Shown: positions 49,845 to 62,968, numbered from the stretch's first letter. The stretch: 64,000 nt of DNA from Arctopsyche grandis (GCF_051622035.1 NC_135357.1:34499191-34563190); one strand, 5' to 3'. Numbers and translations are program-made. Notes: a model not told the origin generated them from the letters alone.

Positions 49845-52800
49845 TCAAGGTTGTTGAAGCAGCAACGTCTCCAACTCATCGGCCGACCTCAGCAAGAAAG
49901 CCGCAGACTCCCTATAGCCGGTGATCAGTTGTCGAACGGCAGCCATTTCAGCAGTGTTGAGCTTGTGTGACAATAGCAACGGCTTTGCAGAACTCTGCGA
50001 ACCGTGCGACACACCCGACGTTGAAGAATTGAGTCCCAGAGCAGTCACAGCATTGGTTGAAGTCAACGAATTGGGGAAACTCCCTTGGGAAAGATTCGAC
50101 GATCCACTTTTCATCGATAGATCAGTGGGTCCTGAAAATAGCAATATATTTTTTAATTGCCTCCTCATTTGAGAATCATTAAATGATGATTTATTTATTT
50201 ATTTTTAATACCATTTCCGGTCAGAGATGCCACTCCCAGTCCCCCGAAGTTAAGTCCCTGTGTATGGTGAGCTCCGGCGACCATGGCAGCGGAGAAAAGT
50301 GCACTTTGGTATGCGGCCATTGCTGCTGGTGGTGGACCACCGAGGGTGGATAATAAGGCACCACCCACCAGTCCTGATCCTGCCCCACCTACAGCACCCA
50401 CTAAAGACGATGAGAAGTCTCCGAGGGATCCTGTCACCGATGGAGTTGACGTTCTCGAGCTGGAAAATAAAATGAACACCGATAAGCATATTTGAAATTC
50501 ATCACTAAAGGACGTATATTCATTAGGGTGTAAGGGCTCTACGACATGGTCGATTTTGCGTGTTGAGACCGATTCAACCATGTTCGTGGCTACCACTTTA
50601 CTTTCTTCCCAATCGTTATGTCACATTAAATAACGTTTATTAAACCACAATTTCATTTCATACCCATACGGACAATCACAAAATACAATACACGTTCCAA
50701 CAGTGTTGAAAGCAAGATACAAGAAAAGGTTTTTCTAGGGAAGTTAACAATAGCCAGAAATGACAAGTCTTTTATTTGACTAATTTATTAATTAATATAT
50801 TTATGTGCATAGGTAGGTAGGCATAGGTAGACTCTATTCATGATTTATGTTTACTAAAAATGTATTAAAAAATAATTTATTAGAATCAAAACGAAAAATC
50901 GAACAATATAACTTTGGAAAGGTTGAATTGAATTTAATGCAGTTTTTTGCAGCATTTTGGAAATTTGATTTTCAACTTACCTAATATTTTTACCACCACC
51001 CGAGCAAATGTCGTTCTGTCCTTTACTTATGTTATTGTTATTTAAACATATTCCGTTTTCTATTGAGTTCTGTATCGAGGCACTCAACAGCGACGGTAAA
51101 CTAGAATTCGACTGATCCACCTTCGTCTGAAGACCAGGGCTGGAACCTTGCAGTTGTGCTACCGACGTGTTATAAAGACCCAGCAGCGGATGGGTGACGG
51201 ACCCTGAAGATGCTGTCGTGTCTATCGCCTGAAATGAAAATGGGAAAACGAAATTAAATACCGGCAACTCGAAACGAGCAATTGGAAAACTCGGAGGATA
51301 GGAGTGGCGTTGTCTATGAACTTACAATGCCAGGAGCTGAGGTAGGCATGTGTTGACTCACGGGTTCTAATCCAAGTCTCATGCGTTTCGCGTTGTGGCT
51401 TTCGTTTTCGCACGCCTGTGCCAATATCTGTTCCGCTTGCACTGATGTCAGGTGTGCTGGGGTTGGCCGGATCTGTGCAAGAAAAGTCAATGAGAATTAA
51501 AGTCTAGTTTTAGCCGGATGCACCCTGGCGCAACGCGATACGACCAGCTTTAACCGAATATACGGCACTGTTCAGTCGAGCCACTTTTTTTTCAACTACC
51601 GTTTAATATTTATAAAATAAGTTATTTACTAATTGAGTCTCTTGAAGTAGAATAGACTAGTGGTTGGCATATAATGCGTTGAAAGTGATGTGGTCACGGG
51701 TTCAAATCCCACTGGTTTCTGCTGGCTAGACCTTGGATTTGTGACTCCAGGTCGATCGTTTCCTATTATCTGGTACTAGCTGTATTACCCGGCTTCGCTC
51801 GGTATTTGTAATATTGAGGGAATCCAAAAACGGTTTCTCAGGTATCTTTATATGAAATTGTATGGTTATTATCCTTGGCTATATCCTAGTGCGTTCCTAT
51901 TAGGGGCGTTAGGCTTCAGCTCATTGGAATCTCGTCGTGTTATGTTTCTGGGAAAGCACTTTTTTAAGCTATTAAATGGGTTAGTACACAATCATCAGGT
52001 TTTTAATGAATTTAGATTGTATACAATTAGTAAGTTCAGGGACCTGAGGAATCGTGATTTGTTTTCTCCTCCTGTGGCTCGCACAAATATGTCGGCAACG
52101 TTTCCAATATCTAGAGCGATATATCTGCTCAACGATATATCTGTTCTTTTTTTTATTAAATTGACTGTCACGAACAAACAAACATATATAGTAAGTCTCT
52201 TATAAAAAATTATATATGCACACCCCCAGCGCCTGCGCCCCCTACGGAGCGGAGCCCTAGGGCTTCACGGTGACGATGACGTCACGGATTTCTACGAACG
52301 AAGGATACATACATACATACATACATATATACAAAGTCTCTTTCCAAATTATATATTAGATAATCTAAAATATAATTTCGAAAGAGACTTTGTATGTATG
52401 TAACTATCGTTGGTTCGTAGAATCCGAAAACAAAAACAAATAAATTTGAATAAAACAAAACTATTCAAATAAATTGTTTACCATGAGGTTGGCCATTTTT
52501 AAGCGGTTTATATTACAAATACCGAGAAAAGCCGGGTAAAACCACTAGTAATATATAATTTCGAAAGAGACTTTGCAACTACATATGTAAGGTTTGGGTG
52601 GAAGCATCGAAAACAAATCAAAGTTTCTATGACGACGATATCGATATCGTTGAATATTATTTTTTTTCGTTTCAAATAAATTTAATAAAAAAACAAACGA
52701 ATGTTTACCATTACATTAGCCATGTTTAAGCAGTTTATATTACAAATACCGAGCGAAGCCGGGTAAAATCAATAGTATCTCATAAACGACAAAAAAGCAA

Positions 52801-55800
52801 ACAAAAATAATTGTCATATTCGAATTCAGTGGATCAAACTTAGTAAAGATTGATAAGTTTCCACTCCGGTAAGTAAATAACTAGATTTTTTGTTGTTGCT
52901 CAGTGTTATTAAGGTAGAGTTGAAAATGAACCTCTTCAAGCATACAAATTCGCAAATAAAGTTCAGTCGTTTTTGGTGTACGACGATCAAAATCATGAAA
53001 TATTTAGACAGACAGATGAAAGTGGAGGGGGGCGCGACATAAGCGAGTAGCACGCAACTTCCGTCCGTTTGAAGAGATTTATCTTCCTCTCTACTTGCGT
53101 CAAGTGATTGAAGAGTTGAACTTACGGTTGCGTCCCATGCTGGAGCAGTGCTGGTGCCAGACGGCAGTTCTCCGCGAACTTTCTTATTTCTACGGCAACT
53201 TTTCAAGTAGGTCCTTATCCTCTTTCTCGCTCTCTCCGCGAATTCGGGAAATTGGCGAGTGCACGAATCGATTATGGCTTGAATCTTTTCCTTTGGCTGT
53301 TTCGAAATTGGCACAATGCGGTCCAAGTTCTCATCGACGAATAAGCGCACGAACATCTACAACATCACATCATCAAAAACCCATTTAACACATACATACA
53401 TACATGCACAAATCCAAATAGAATAAAAAATGGGTGCCACTTTAGTATGCGGTCTACCATCACATACATATCTACTTTAGTATGCGATCTACCTTCACGT
53501 TTTTACTTTAATATGCGGTCTCACTGTATCAGTTCTGGCGTGTGCTAACAACCTAATCTTAAATGAATAGGGCCGACCATGAAATAAATAGGTGTTGGCT
53601 GAAGATGTGTTTTTTTTGGAAAAATATTGATGAAATAAAACTTAAAAAAAATATATCTTAGCACCCAACACCTATTTATTTAAGGGTCAGGTTAGTTTAA
53701 GTTAATTTAGGGTTGGTCCTATAAAAAACATGTCGTTGCTACGATATAAATAAAAAAAATAATTGACTGCGATTCAAAGGTACATCGCATGCTAAGGTAG
53801 ACTGCATATTAAAATGGCCAAAAACCTAACCTAACCTAGCCTAACTGACCCTTAAATAAAGAGGTGTTGGCTAAAGATGTGTTTTTTTTGGAAAAACATT
53901 GATGAAATAAAACTTAAAAAAATATATATCTTAGCAACCAACACCTATTTATTTAAAGGTCAGGTTAGGTTAGGTTAAGTTAGGGTTGGCCCTATAAAAA
54001 AAGTAAAAATTATAATAAACAGGTCGTTGCTACGATATAAATAAAAAAAAATAGTCGACTGCGATTCAAAGGTACATCGCATACTAAGGTAGACTGCATA
54101 TTAAAATGGCCAAAAACCTAACCTAACCTAACATAACCTAACTGACCCTTAAATAAATAGGTGTTGGCTGAAGATGAGTTTTTTTTTGTGAAAATATTGA
54201 TGAAATAAAACTTAAAAAAATATATATATAACCAGCAGCGTGGTCTAGTAGTGAATGTTGAATTATTTCGTACTTGATGTTACGAGTTCGATTCCCCGCT
54301 AAGTCTCGCTGTTGACCAGACCTTGATTTATCTAGGTCGATCGTTTCTTATCAGAATTTGTCAATTTTTCTGATTTTCATTGAAACGATTCCTGTAAATT
54401 TGGCGTTTCCTTCCCAATTTTCTGTTGCGAACCTTTAGTTATTGTTATATCTTAGGTTTCGCCAAATTGCTCACCATAGATGTCTCTGTGGTTGTTTATC
54501 GAATATAAAAATTTTTATTTTACATGAAAGTTATTCATCGTAATTTATCGTATTAATACGATGTTTGTAATATATGTATACTGACCATAAATGTCAGATA
54601 TTATTTAAATTTACATGTATCTATGTAATAATTATGTGGACCAGGAAGGCGCATTTGGGGTTTACCTGTTAAGCCTTCCTGGTATATTTGTAAAATAAAA
54701 ATAAATAAATAAAATATATCTTAGCACCCAACACCTATTTATTTAAGGGTCAGGTTAGGTTAGGTTAAGTTAGGGTTGGCCCTATAAAAAACAAAAAAAT
54801 ATAATAAACAGGTCGTTGCTACGATACAAATAAAAAAATAGTCGACTGCGATTCGAAGGTAGATCGCATGCTAAGGTACACCGCGTATTAAAATGGCACC
54901 CAAAAATGTTTTTTATAACTTACATTGAAAGCTTTAAGTCTTTCCGGGTCGTGTTGTTGAGGATCAAGTCTATCGTCGCTCTCATCATCCGAACCCATGG
55001 CGTCTTCATCTTCTTTTCCATTTCCAGCTGATGACGAAGTCTCGTCATGAGCTCCACCAGGATCCGTACTGACAGATCCTAGCAAAATGGGACTCTGCAC
55101 ACGAAACAGTAAAATAAACATTATTGACATGTGTAAACATGAGTGGGTGGCGCGGGGTAGAGAGAAAGACAGCGTCGCCATTTCATGGCGCGCACATAAT
55201 CAAGATGGCGCTCGAGTTATTTCATTAATCAAAACGTGTGACCCTTTGGGATGTGACCTTAAAACTCACCGGTTGATCTCTTAAATTTCTCGTCGGAGGT
55301 CTGCTTCCGGCTAGTCCCAGGGCCGAGTGATAGGAGGCCCACAACTCCGCCATGTTTGTTTCGCTGCTGATGCCGTCCATTGCTTCGCCATTGCGACCTA
55401 GAAAACGCAAGAACGAAACGTTGATTATTGAGATCGTCAACAACCGAGTTTAAAATCAACTCTCTAATCGTCAAATCATCCCCTTACTTATTAAATACAT
55501 ACATAGTAAACAATCTATGCAACAATGTCGGAATTGGAAAAATAAAACAAGCTATGATGTATAGGTATAATGTATAGACAACTTGATTCTAGCATTCTAG
55601 GAATTATATGTACGGCAGTGTTCGCCAAGTGAGCTATATTCGAGCGTGGCTTATATTTTGGGCGTACACTTTTTTTTTCAACTAAACAGTCAAGAACTCT
55701 GTACTTGTTCTCGCATCTTTTGAAAATAAATAATTGCAATGAATACTTATGGAATTTTAGTACTTGCTATATAACCATTCATTGAGATTATGTTTGTATG

Positions 55801-58800
55801 CAATTGCTGTTAACTAAATACTTTTTCTCTAAGCTAGACAGTATTTAGCTGCCAGCAGGGATGTTTATTTTATTTAAAAAAAATACTCTCAAAGGTGCCG
55901 AATAATGTCGTTAAACACAAGTGCAAGACTAAATATAAAAGTAGATATAAACAGACCCCGACAAAGAGAAAATGGAAACGATATTTGAATATTTAAAATA
56001 TTTGACGAGATAATATTAAAGTTGTTATAGATTTATTTTATTACAATACATAGTATTTGTTCGTTTATTTTTATTAAAATACACATAATATTTTATATTG
56101 AAAACCCCTGTTAACTGCATATATAGAAAAAATATGGACAGTTGCATAAGACTGGAAAACTGAACTACGCCGAAAAAAGCTCACTTGGCGAACACTGATG
56201 TACGAAGTTGGTGGTTTTGAACAGGATGATCATTCAAATCAACGATGGAAAGTACATAAGGTGCCAAATTCAATACGAAAAATTTGGTGGCACGCTGAAA
56301 AATTCATAAAATAAATAAAAAACGGTCACTTTTCTCATAAAAAATTGTTTGGGCACATTTTAACTGACTGAAAAGTAAATTTTAACACCTCTAAGATTCG
56401 TCTTGATTCGCAAGTAAGTACATATGCAAGTCTACAAGTTCGGTAAGGTTAATTTTCACTTTAGAAATGGATTGAAATGGTACTCTTACCCCACCCAATG
56501 TGACCAAAAAACGTACGATCTTTATTTACTACCGTGAAATGACTTTATTCTTCAAGCAATTATATTACATTAAGACATTTCACACAGGGTGAATTGAAAC
56601 GTTTGTGAATTAATTTAATCATAGCTGGGCACGCATTGTGAAATCAACTTTTGACCTTTTCGCCGCATGAACACCTGTAGAGCGTCTCAGACACACGTCG
56701 ATGCATTAGCACGGACACAAAGAAAGCATTACTCGATATCGGTAATTAATGCAGATTATTATACCCTTCGATGGAGGCTAATAAACACTGACGAAGATCG
56801 ACATCGACACACGAAAAGGTTAAAAAATGAAATTTTAAGGTTTTCGCGGCGCAAAACGGTTCAGTCGGTGACCTTTAGCCACCCCAACTTCTCGCCAACG
56901 CAACGCAACGGACATATTCATGAGGGGAACAGGAGAACGGCTATCGTCCGCATATCAAAAAGGCGAAAAGGTCAACGCTATCAAAAAGGCAAGACGGTGT
57001 TAGTTTCCAAAGGACCCAAGGAACATCCTACTCGACCGCTAAAACATCGACGTTCATGGGGGAAAACTCAAATGTGCAATTTCAATACAACAATCTATTC
57101 GAAACACTTCACTTTTTCATCGTTTAAATTTATATATGTACATAAATACATACAAGGTGCGGCAAAAGTCCTATTATTACTCAATTTTTTTTAATAAATT
57201 CCATTTTTTTTATTTTACAACCTTACATAGTTGCAAAATATATCAAATTTATAAACTTGTTCATGCAAAATACTACTGTCAATACGCGGAGAAGATTTTG
57301 TGACATTAGAACTGTCCATTAGTACCAACAGTAAATATGCGAATGCGAAAAAAGTGCATTATAATAAAACTACACACAAAGTTGTCAGCATGGATGAATG
57401 CTCATATAAAAAAATACCATAATCTTTTTCTGTCTATTTCAATTTTAATTTATTTCTTCATCGCCATAATCGCACAAGTGCGCGCTTCTTCGTATTTAAG
57501 GCTATGAAACTCGAAATTAATTTTGGTTTCTTCACAAAATGAAATTGAAAAAAGTCAATATTTTTCGTTAGTTTGTGATATATTCAAGAGGTAGTGTCAA
57601 GGGTTGGCACTAAACACACATAATAAAATAATCGAATCGGCTTCTACAAACGCATGGAGATTAAGTGGGATGGGAACCGTAGAGAAAGGCCTTGAATGAA
57701 ACCTTAAAATTATATCAAAGGTAATGGAAAACTCCACGAAAAGGGCATAGATTCAAATTTACTATTATGCAAAATTTACATTATTTTTCGTACATAATGT
57801 AAAATGCCAAATCATAAGTACGTTTTATCATTTATTATTTAATGCAATTTGTTCGAAAATAATTTGCCATGGGATTTTTGCCGCATCTTGTACTACAATT
57901 AACGGAAATCAGTCGCGATATAGCTTTTTGTACGTAAAATTTAATATAAAACTTTCAGTTATAACAATATATTAAGTACATATTAAATGGCGACTAATTT
58001 AATACGTTAAAATCAACAGTAGAAAAAAACACATAAAATCCAAACTATACAAACTGAAATTTGAACCATTTGTACGATTTTTAATCGTGCAACATAAAAC
58101 TACACACACATACACACTCATATTACGCAACGAAACAATAAAACATGCATAATAATAGTAAAATCACGGCAAATAAATAGAGGACCTCAAAAAAAAAAAA
58201 AAAAATGAAAACAAAACAAAATAATTGGAAAAAATATGTGGAAATTCACAAGCTGCATTGTATTTTGTCGTGTTCGTGAGTGAGGTAGTGTGAATATGTT
58301 GTATAATGGGTGTAAAGTAAATGCTTTTCGGCCAACTGTCAAAAATGTCCATATATGGAATGCGAACGATTCAATTGACCAATCAAACAATCGCAGATTT
58401 GAGCGAGAGGCGGAGCTAGCTTCTGATTGGTCGATTTTTTAAAATTAAAATTAATTTTTTAACAATAATTTGAAATTTGTTTTGTTTATTGAATTAGTAA
58501 TCTACATATGTGGAGGAGGAGCTTACTTCTGATTGGTCTATTATTTTATTTGAATTTAATTAAAAAATCATTTATTTTCACCAATCAATTCTATACTCAA
58601 ATATTCATATCCGGTCTCTGTGACGAGACAGAATGTTAAACGACAGAGAACGCAAAAATCGGAAGGCAAAGATCGAAAATCGAAAGATCTTAAGTTGAAA
58701 GAACAAAAAAAAATGGTGCATGGTAAACGGTACATACTCACTTAATTTGCGCGAGCAAGATACAACAGGAACAAGAGGAACAGGCTTTTCCTTCCGTATT

Positions 58801-61749
58801 AATGTGCGCGCGCAGAATACGGGAGGAAAAGCATGTTCCTCTTGTTCCTGTTGTATCCTGCTCGCGCAAATTAAGTGAGTATGTACCGTTTACCACGCAC
58901 CATTTTTTTTTGTTCTTTCGACTTAAGATCTTTCGATTTTCGATCTTTGCCTTCCGATATTTGCGTTTTCTGTCGTTTAACATTCTGTCTCGTCACGTAG
59001 ACCCATTCATATCATAGTGAAGCAGAACATTTAGCAATGTAAAATCGGATAGTATTAAATGACGTATAATATTATAATTCAACTTTATCCTCCATTTTGC
59101 ATGACGTACATATGTAAGCGGGGCTTACCTCACGGCACCGAAAGTGAAAAGGTCGAAAAAGCAAAGATCGAAAATCGAAAGATCTTAAGTCGAAAGATCA
59201 AAAAAAAAGGGTGCATGGTAAACGGTACTATGTACATATATATACAATATATATCAGTGGCATGCGGTGAAATGATCTCCCTTTTTGTCATACAGCCTTG
59301 TTTAATGTGCGCGTGCAGGATACGGGAGGAAAAGCCTGTTCCTCTTGTTCCTGTTGTATCCTGCTCGCGCAAATTAAGTGAGGATGTACGACGGGGGGAG
59401 AGACAGTTTTACCGCACGCCACTGATATATGTATATACTAACCGTTTTTCATATGTATGCATGATAAACGAATATTTTCGACTTTTTCACGGTCACCCAT
59501 GTATCAAGGCAAAATTTGACAGTCGACCGAACTTCGTGGTGTGATTCGAACCGGTCAAATTTGGAATTTGGACGATGCAAGCCAAAAAATATGTTTTTGC
59601 CGAATGCGAAATATTCTCTTATCATCATTATTATTATTATTATTATTACTGAACGTGTACTTGTTTGTCGTCTTTTTTTTTACCTCTGCTCTGGGTGTGT
59701 ATGTTCCAAGCAAGAAGCATCAATTTCAGCTTGTCAGCGTCTTTCATGTGAATACCTGCCGGGGAAACAACACAAGTGTGCCCAATCACTCTCAAGTCAA
59801 CATCGACAAATAATGTAAGCGTAATGTCAAATGAATCATAAACTAAATAATAAATAATAATAATCGTAATATGGCCGAGCATGTCTGCTAATTAATAATG
59901 ATGAGATCGTGAAAGCTGGGAGCCGGAAGTTCCGGTCAGATAGGGAGGACAAGGGGATGAGGTGGGATGGAGGGGGGGGGGGGTGCAATGAGCGAGAAAC
60001 GGGTGGGGTGTACAGAACAAAGACAATATCGGAAATATTATCATCGATTAAAATATCGAATGTTTAGAATGATACATATGTATATTATGCATGTTCTAAA
60101 CTTGTTCAATCGATAGGTGCATTGTGCATTGGATGATTTGTTCCATCATTTAAAAAATAAAATTTTACTATTATGCATTTTACTGTTGTGCATAAAATAA
60201 AAGAAACCATGCCTGGACCAGAAATCAGTATAAACAATAAATAAAAATAATTGAATCAAATCAAAGATTATGTTTGGAATGTAAATACAAATAAAATTCT
60301 AATATAATATGACTCGGATATTGTAGTTATAATTTATGAAAATATTAAATATGTAATATATATATTCGATTTTTTTAATGTCTAGCAAAATTAACCTTTC
60401 GTGTATTGTTAGTTGAATATTGTTCTTTATTGGTTATAATTAGATGGGCCCTAAATGTAGCGATCATTTTTACGATTTATCGATCGTAGAGGTCTACTAT
60501 CTACTATGTACTATGTACGATTTAAAACGAACAACTTCAGTTGAGTGATTCAATTCGGAGAATTTTTTTCAATTGCAAATTAATTCCTTGAAAAGCCTGC
60601 AAGTGCAAAATAAATTAATAAAAAACCGGCAAATGCAAAATAATTTTTATTCCCTGAAAAACCTGCTACCTACTATGCATATCTATATGTACATAAATAG
60701 TTTCTCGCTACAAGTCTACGGGCGATAAATCATCCAAGTAATTTCTAAAACGAACTTTGAACTTAAATGCATTGAAATGCACTTTTTATGTGTATATTGA
60801 ATTAACAATATCGTTTACAGATGAAAGGAAAGTGACTCAAAAATATTGACTTACAATTTGATTTGCAAAATTTACAATCAAATTTTCCTCAAAGGGCTTT
60901 ATGTCGGTTACACTGTTCGACAAATGACGACTTTTTTTTTTGGTTCAGAGACGAGATATGACTTTTCTTATAGATCTATGCCCAGTAAACACGAATCTGG
61001 TAATAAAAAATGTTGATTGGCTCGAGATTCGGAGAAATGTATATGTGCTTTTTAAATCGCGCGGTTTTTCTATATCTTGGTGTTGTTCGGTCGATGTCTC
61101 AAAATCTGTCAATTTTCTGTTCAAAATGAATATTGGAATCTATAGTCGGGTATTTTATCTTTCATTTGTAGTACTTTTCAGCTTTCAAATATCTCTAAGT
61201 AGTCGTCAAGTTCAAATCAAAAGTTAAAAGTACGTATTTTCACTTGGGATTTTTTCCCACTGTTAATACTATTTTATATTGAGTATTTTCTATTGAAACA
61301 TGTTTATTGGGATAGTGTTCTGACCACACTATTTTTTGTTTTCGTTTAAAAGGGTTAATTGGAAGTGTGCTGAATTTTAAATCGGTAAAATTGCGAAATA
61401 AAAACTTGTATATGTACTATATCTCCGGATCTCGAACCAATCAACATTTTTTATTACCAGATTCGTGTTCACTGGGCATAGATCTATAAGAAAAGTCGTA
61501 TCTCGTCTTTGAACCATTTTTCGTGTCGAACAGTGTTATTAATGGAAAAATATTAATTTTTTACACATATTTTCTGAGCAAAATTTCTGAACAAAAAACC
61601 AATAAACAACTAACAATACGACTCGAATTAATTCAACGAGTCAACATCGATCAATAATTTAATTAACGCTTTTCAACAGAACGGTGGTGCATACCTGAAT
61701 ACTGATCATCATCCCGGTCCAAATCCGATGGGTCAGAATTCAACGTCTC
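49845..61749 (-). CDS. NOL4: Nucleolar protein 4 (NOL4/NOL4L) family, C-terminal part
   Basis: NOL4-family proteins are conserved nuclear/nucleolar proteins of poorly known role. Exons in minus order: 61749-61695, 55397-55270, 55094-54924, 53356-53126, 51472-51326, 51228-50981, 50459-50212, 50131-49845. Together 504 codons plus stop, all frames joined with GT/AG. The upstream exons lie outside the window on the right, so the 5' end is missing. Conserved blocks in order: [109 protein letters not shown]; the PTDLSMK motif; and the C-terminal [20 protein letters not shown]. The segment between the last two is Ser/Gly/Ala-rich and of low complexity. PTDLS fits the CtBP-binding consensus PxDLS. 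Confidence 0.92.
51640..51785 (+). mobile_element. tRNA-derived SINE head, truncated
   Basis: AGACTAGTGGTTGGCATATAAT, B-box-like GGGTTCAAATCCC, then GGATTTGTGAC and AGGTCGATCGTTTCC. It is cut off where the ACCCGGCTTCGCTCGG-type element begins (about 51774). In a NOL4 intron. Confidence 0.65.
51815..52150 (+). mobile_element. LINE polymerase C-terminal fragment
   Basis: The frame reads [58 protein letters not shown]. This resembles the minus-strand frame at 22119-22403. It appears inserted in, or joined to, the CTAGTGGTTTTACCCGG-family element that starts just before it. Confidence 0.7.
52330..52776. mobile_element. Two copies of the CTAGTGGTTTTACCCGG-family element, inverse orientation
   Basis: 52545-52776 is an inverse copy of 39731-39965: AATTTCGAAAGAGACTTTG at the left, ATACCGAGCGAAGCCGGGTA at the right. 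52330-52545 is a shorter copy with its own inverted ATATAATTTCGAAAGAGAC pair around 52360. Confidence 0.6.
52795..52906. repeat. Half copy of the GTTGCTCAGT-ended MITE
   Basis: TTGTCATATTCGAATTCAGTGG and TTTTTTGTTGTTGCTCAGT match the right half of 40583-40963. Confidence 0.55.
53545..54890. repeat. Tandem array of ~300-bp hairpin units with TTAGG motifs
   Basis: Three or more units, each containing a hairpin made from AAATAAATAGGTGTTGGCT and its inverse, then GGGTCAGGTTAGGTTAGGTT, then TTAGGGTTGGCCCTATAAAA, then GTAGACTGCATATTAAAATG, then ACCTAACCTAACC. Unit starts are near 53565, 53853 and 54143; the third is interrupted by a SINE and resumes at about 54713. TTAGG is the ancestral insect telomeric repeat. 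In the NOL4 intron between 54924 and 53356. Confidence 0.8.
54231..54712 (+). mobile_element. Full-length tRNA-derived SINE
   Basis: Starts CCAGCAGCGTGGTCTAGTAG (A-box-like), with B-box-like ACGAGTTCGATTCCC and then GACCAGACCTTGATTT. The tail has CCAGGAAGGCGCATTTGG, GCCTTCCTGG and AAATAAATAAAT. It interrupts a unit of the 53545-54890 array; the split halves AAAAATATAT rejoin across it, so an 8-10 bp A/T-rich target duplication is likely. Confidence 0.85.
55400..57150. other. NOL4 intron sequence, no second gene supported
   Basis: AT-rich. A plus-strand frame at 56667-57194 (175 codons) is rich in Arg, Lys and His ([19 protein letters not shown]). It has no recognisable domain, runs into a MITE at 57153, and has no partner exon I can see. 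I regard it as chance or decayed repeat. Confidence 0.45.
57153..57890. mobile_element. mariner-like MITE
   Basis: Ends CAAGGTGCGGCAAAAGTCC and GGGATTTTTGCCGCATCTTG are inverse and lie between TA dinucleotides (57151-57152, 57891-57892), as for Tc1/mariner insertion. 738 bp without transposase. Confidence 0.75.
58611..59004. mobile_element. Near-perfect palindromic hAT-like MITE, copy B
   Basis: Starts CCGGTCTCTGTGACGAG, ends CTCGTCACGTAGACCC, with the exact 8-bp duplication ATTCATAT (58603-58610 and 59005-59012). Closely matches the copy at 5259-5636 over its whole length. Confidence 0.9.
59121..59498. mobile_element. Composite MITE: outer GGGNCTTACC element with inner CAGTGG element
   Basis: The outer ends and body match 9821-11278. 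The inner element 59255-59424 has CAGTGGCATGCGGTGAAA and CGCACGCCACTG ends, like 32360-32522, and sits in an ATATAT-type target. This copy lacks the further hAT insertion seen at 10058. Confidence 0.75.
59500..60905. other. NOL4 intron, no gene recognised
   Basis: AT-rich intron with a (TTA)n run at about 59620-59650 and a long G-run near 59971-59983. Two words, GAAAAGCCTGCAAGTGCAAAATAA and its variants, repeat near 60590-60655. Nothing else seen. Confidence 0.4.
60911..61537. mobile_element. Harbinger-like MITE
   Basis: Ends CACTGTTCGACA and TGTCGAACAGTG lie between TTA triplets (60908-60910, 61538-61540), fitting PIF/Harbinger. Further inner arms of about 90 bp are inverted (TTCTTATAGATCTATGCCCA against its inverse). 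The inner frame (95 codons) has no transposase features. Confidence 0.75.
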
Positions 61750-62689
61750 CTGAAACGAAAAACAAACAAAATCATTACACACACATCGATATAAAAAAAA
61801 AACACTAATAAAAAACAACCACTCGGCATTTTTCCATTCGCAGAGAGCGCTCATTGCTCACAATTCTAGAAACCAAGAAGTTTGTGCGTATTGTTATAAT
61901 TTTGCAATGCAGAACGGGTGTATTGTCCGTGTCGAGGTATCGAGGCCAGCGTTTCCCAGGGGTACGTGAAACATTATCTATATACGTATGCATGTATTTA
62001 GATACCCAGGTCTATGCATAGGGTAGGTCTGGTATATACGCAATATATATTATATGTACTTATAGGGGCCAAATCCCGCATTAGCCGATGCACTGTTGGC
62101 CACTATCGCCATCCCAGGGGGTCGAGAAGGGAGGATGTGTAGCCAAGTTGACAGTGACATGATCAAAGCTAGTGGTATCGGGGGACCACCCTAGGTCCCT
62201 TAATGCGGTGATTGCAATTGTAAACAGACATGTTCCGAGAAAAAATCCGGTGTATGTGTGAGGACAAGTGCGAAATCCCGAGTTCAAATGCGACTAAATA
62301 GTCAATATGCGATTGATATTGACCAGAAAGATGTAATGGCCCAAATGCACGGTATAACTTTTAGAAAAGTCTTGAATAAAAATAGTTATGGATGTGTATA
62401 ATAAGCGCACTGCATAATATAACATCAAGAGTCTATTGACCGATTGATCCATTTCTTCTTCTATTCTATTTTATAACCTTTTTCCAATATTTTTATACTT
62501 AAGTTTAGTAATGCAATGTGCTATTTAGTCATGTTGTAGCTTTCATTATTTTCCTTTTCATTTGTTTATATTTTTCATTTAATTATCTTTGTAAAAATCT
62601 GTAATTGGACTCGGATGTTATATATATTATATATTTAGTCTTTGTTTTTATGCATGTCTACATCTTGTTGTCTGTTGAAAATAAAATAA

Positions 62690-62830
62690 TGCGCGGACTT
62701 ATGGCCGAATGGACACTTAGCCGACGGATGTTAGGCTAACAAACGCTTGGCCGAACGGACATTTGATCGACGGACTTTTTGCCGAAAGGAAGTTTGGCTC
62801 AACAGATACTTAGGCGATTGAGATTTTTAA
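62690..62830. repeat. Degenerate GGCCGAACGGACA array
   Basis: About seven spaced variants of GCCGAACGGACATTTG / GCCGACGGAC at roughly 18-22 bp, ending before a GCGAAGCCC-containing stretch. Comparable in style to 47258-47465 and to the ends of 30802-32138. Confidence 0.6.
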
Positions 62831-62911
62831 TTACTTACGCATCGGGTGCGTGAGGAGCGAAGCCCCCAGGCCGCTGAAGTCGTCGGTGGCGCGGGGGGCG
62901 AAGCCCTCAGG

Positions 62912-62968
<57 letters not shown>
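62912..62968. repeat. (CA)28 microsatellite
   Basis: About 28 uninterrupted CA units. Confidence 0.95.

Noticed and set aside
54231-54330. tRNA gene from A-box and B-box words
   Set aside because: It cannot fold as a cloverleaf, is joined to a SINE body and tail, and repeats elsewhere in the window.
56667-57194. 175-codon Arg/Lys-rich plus-strand frame
   Set aside because: No family match, runs into a mariner-like MITE, AT-rich flanks, no splice partners; likely chance.
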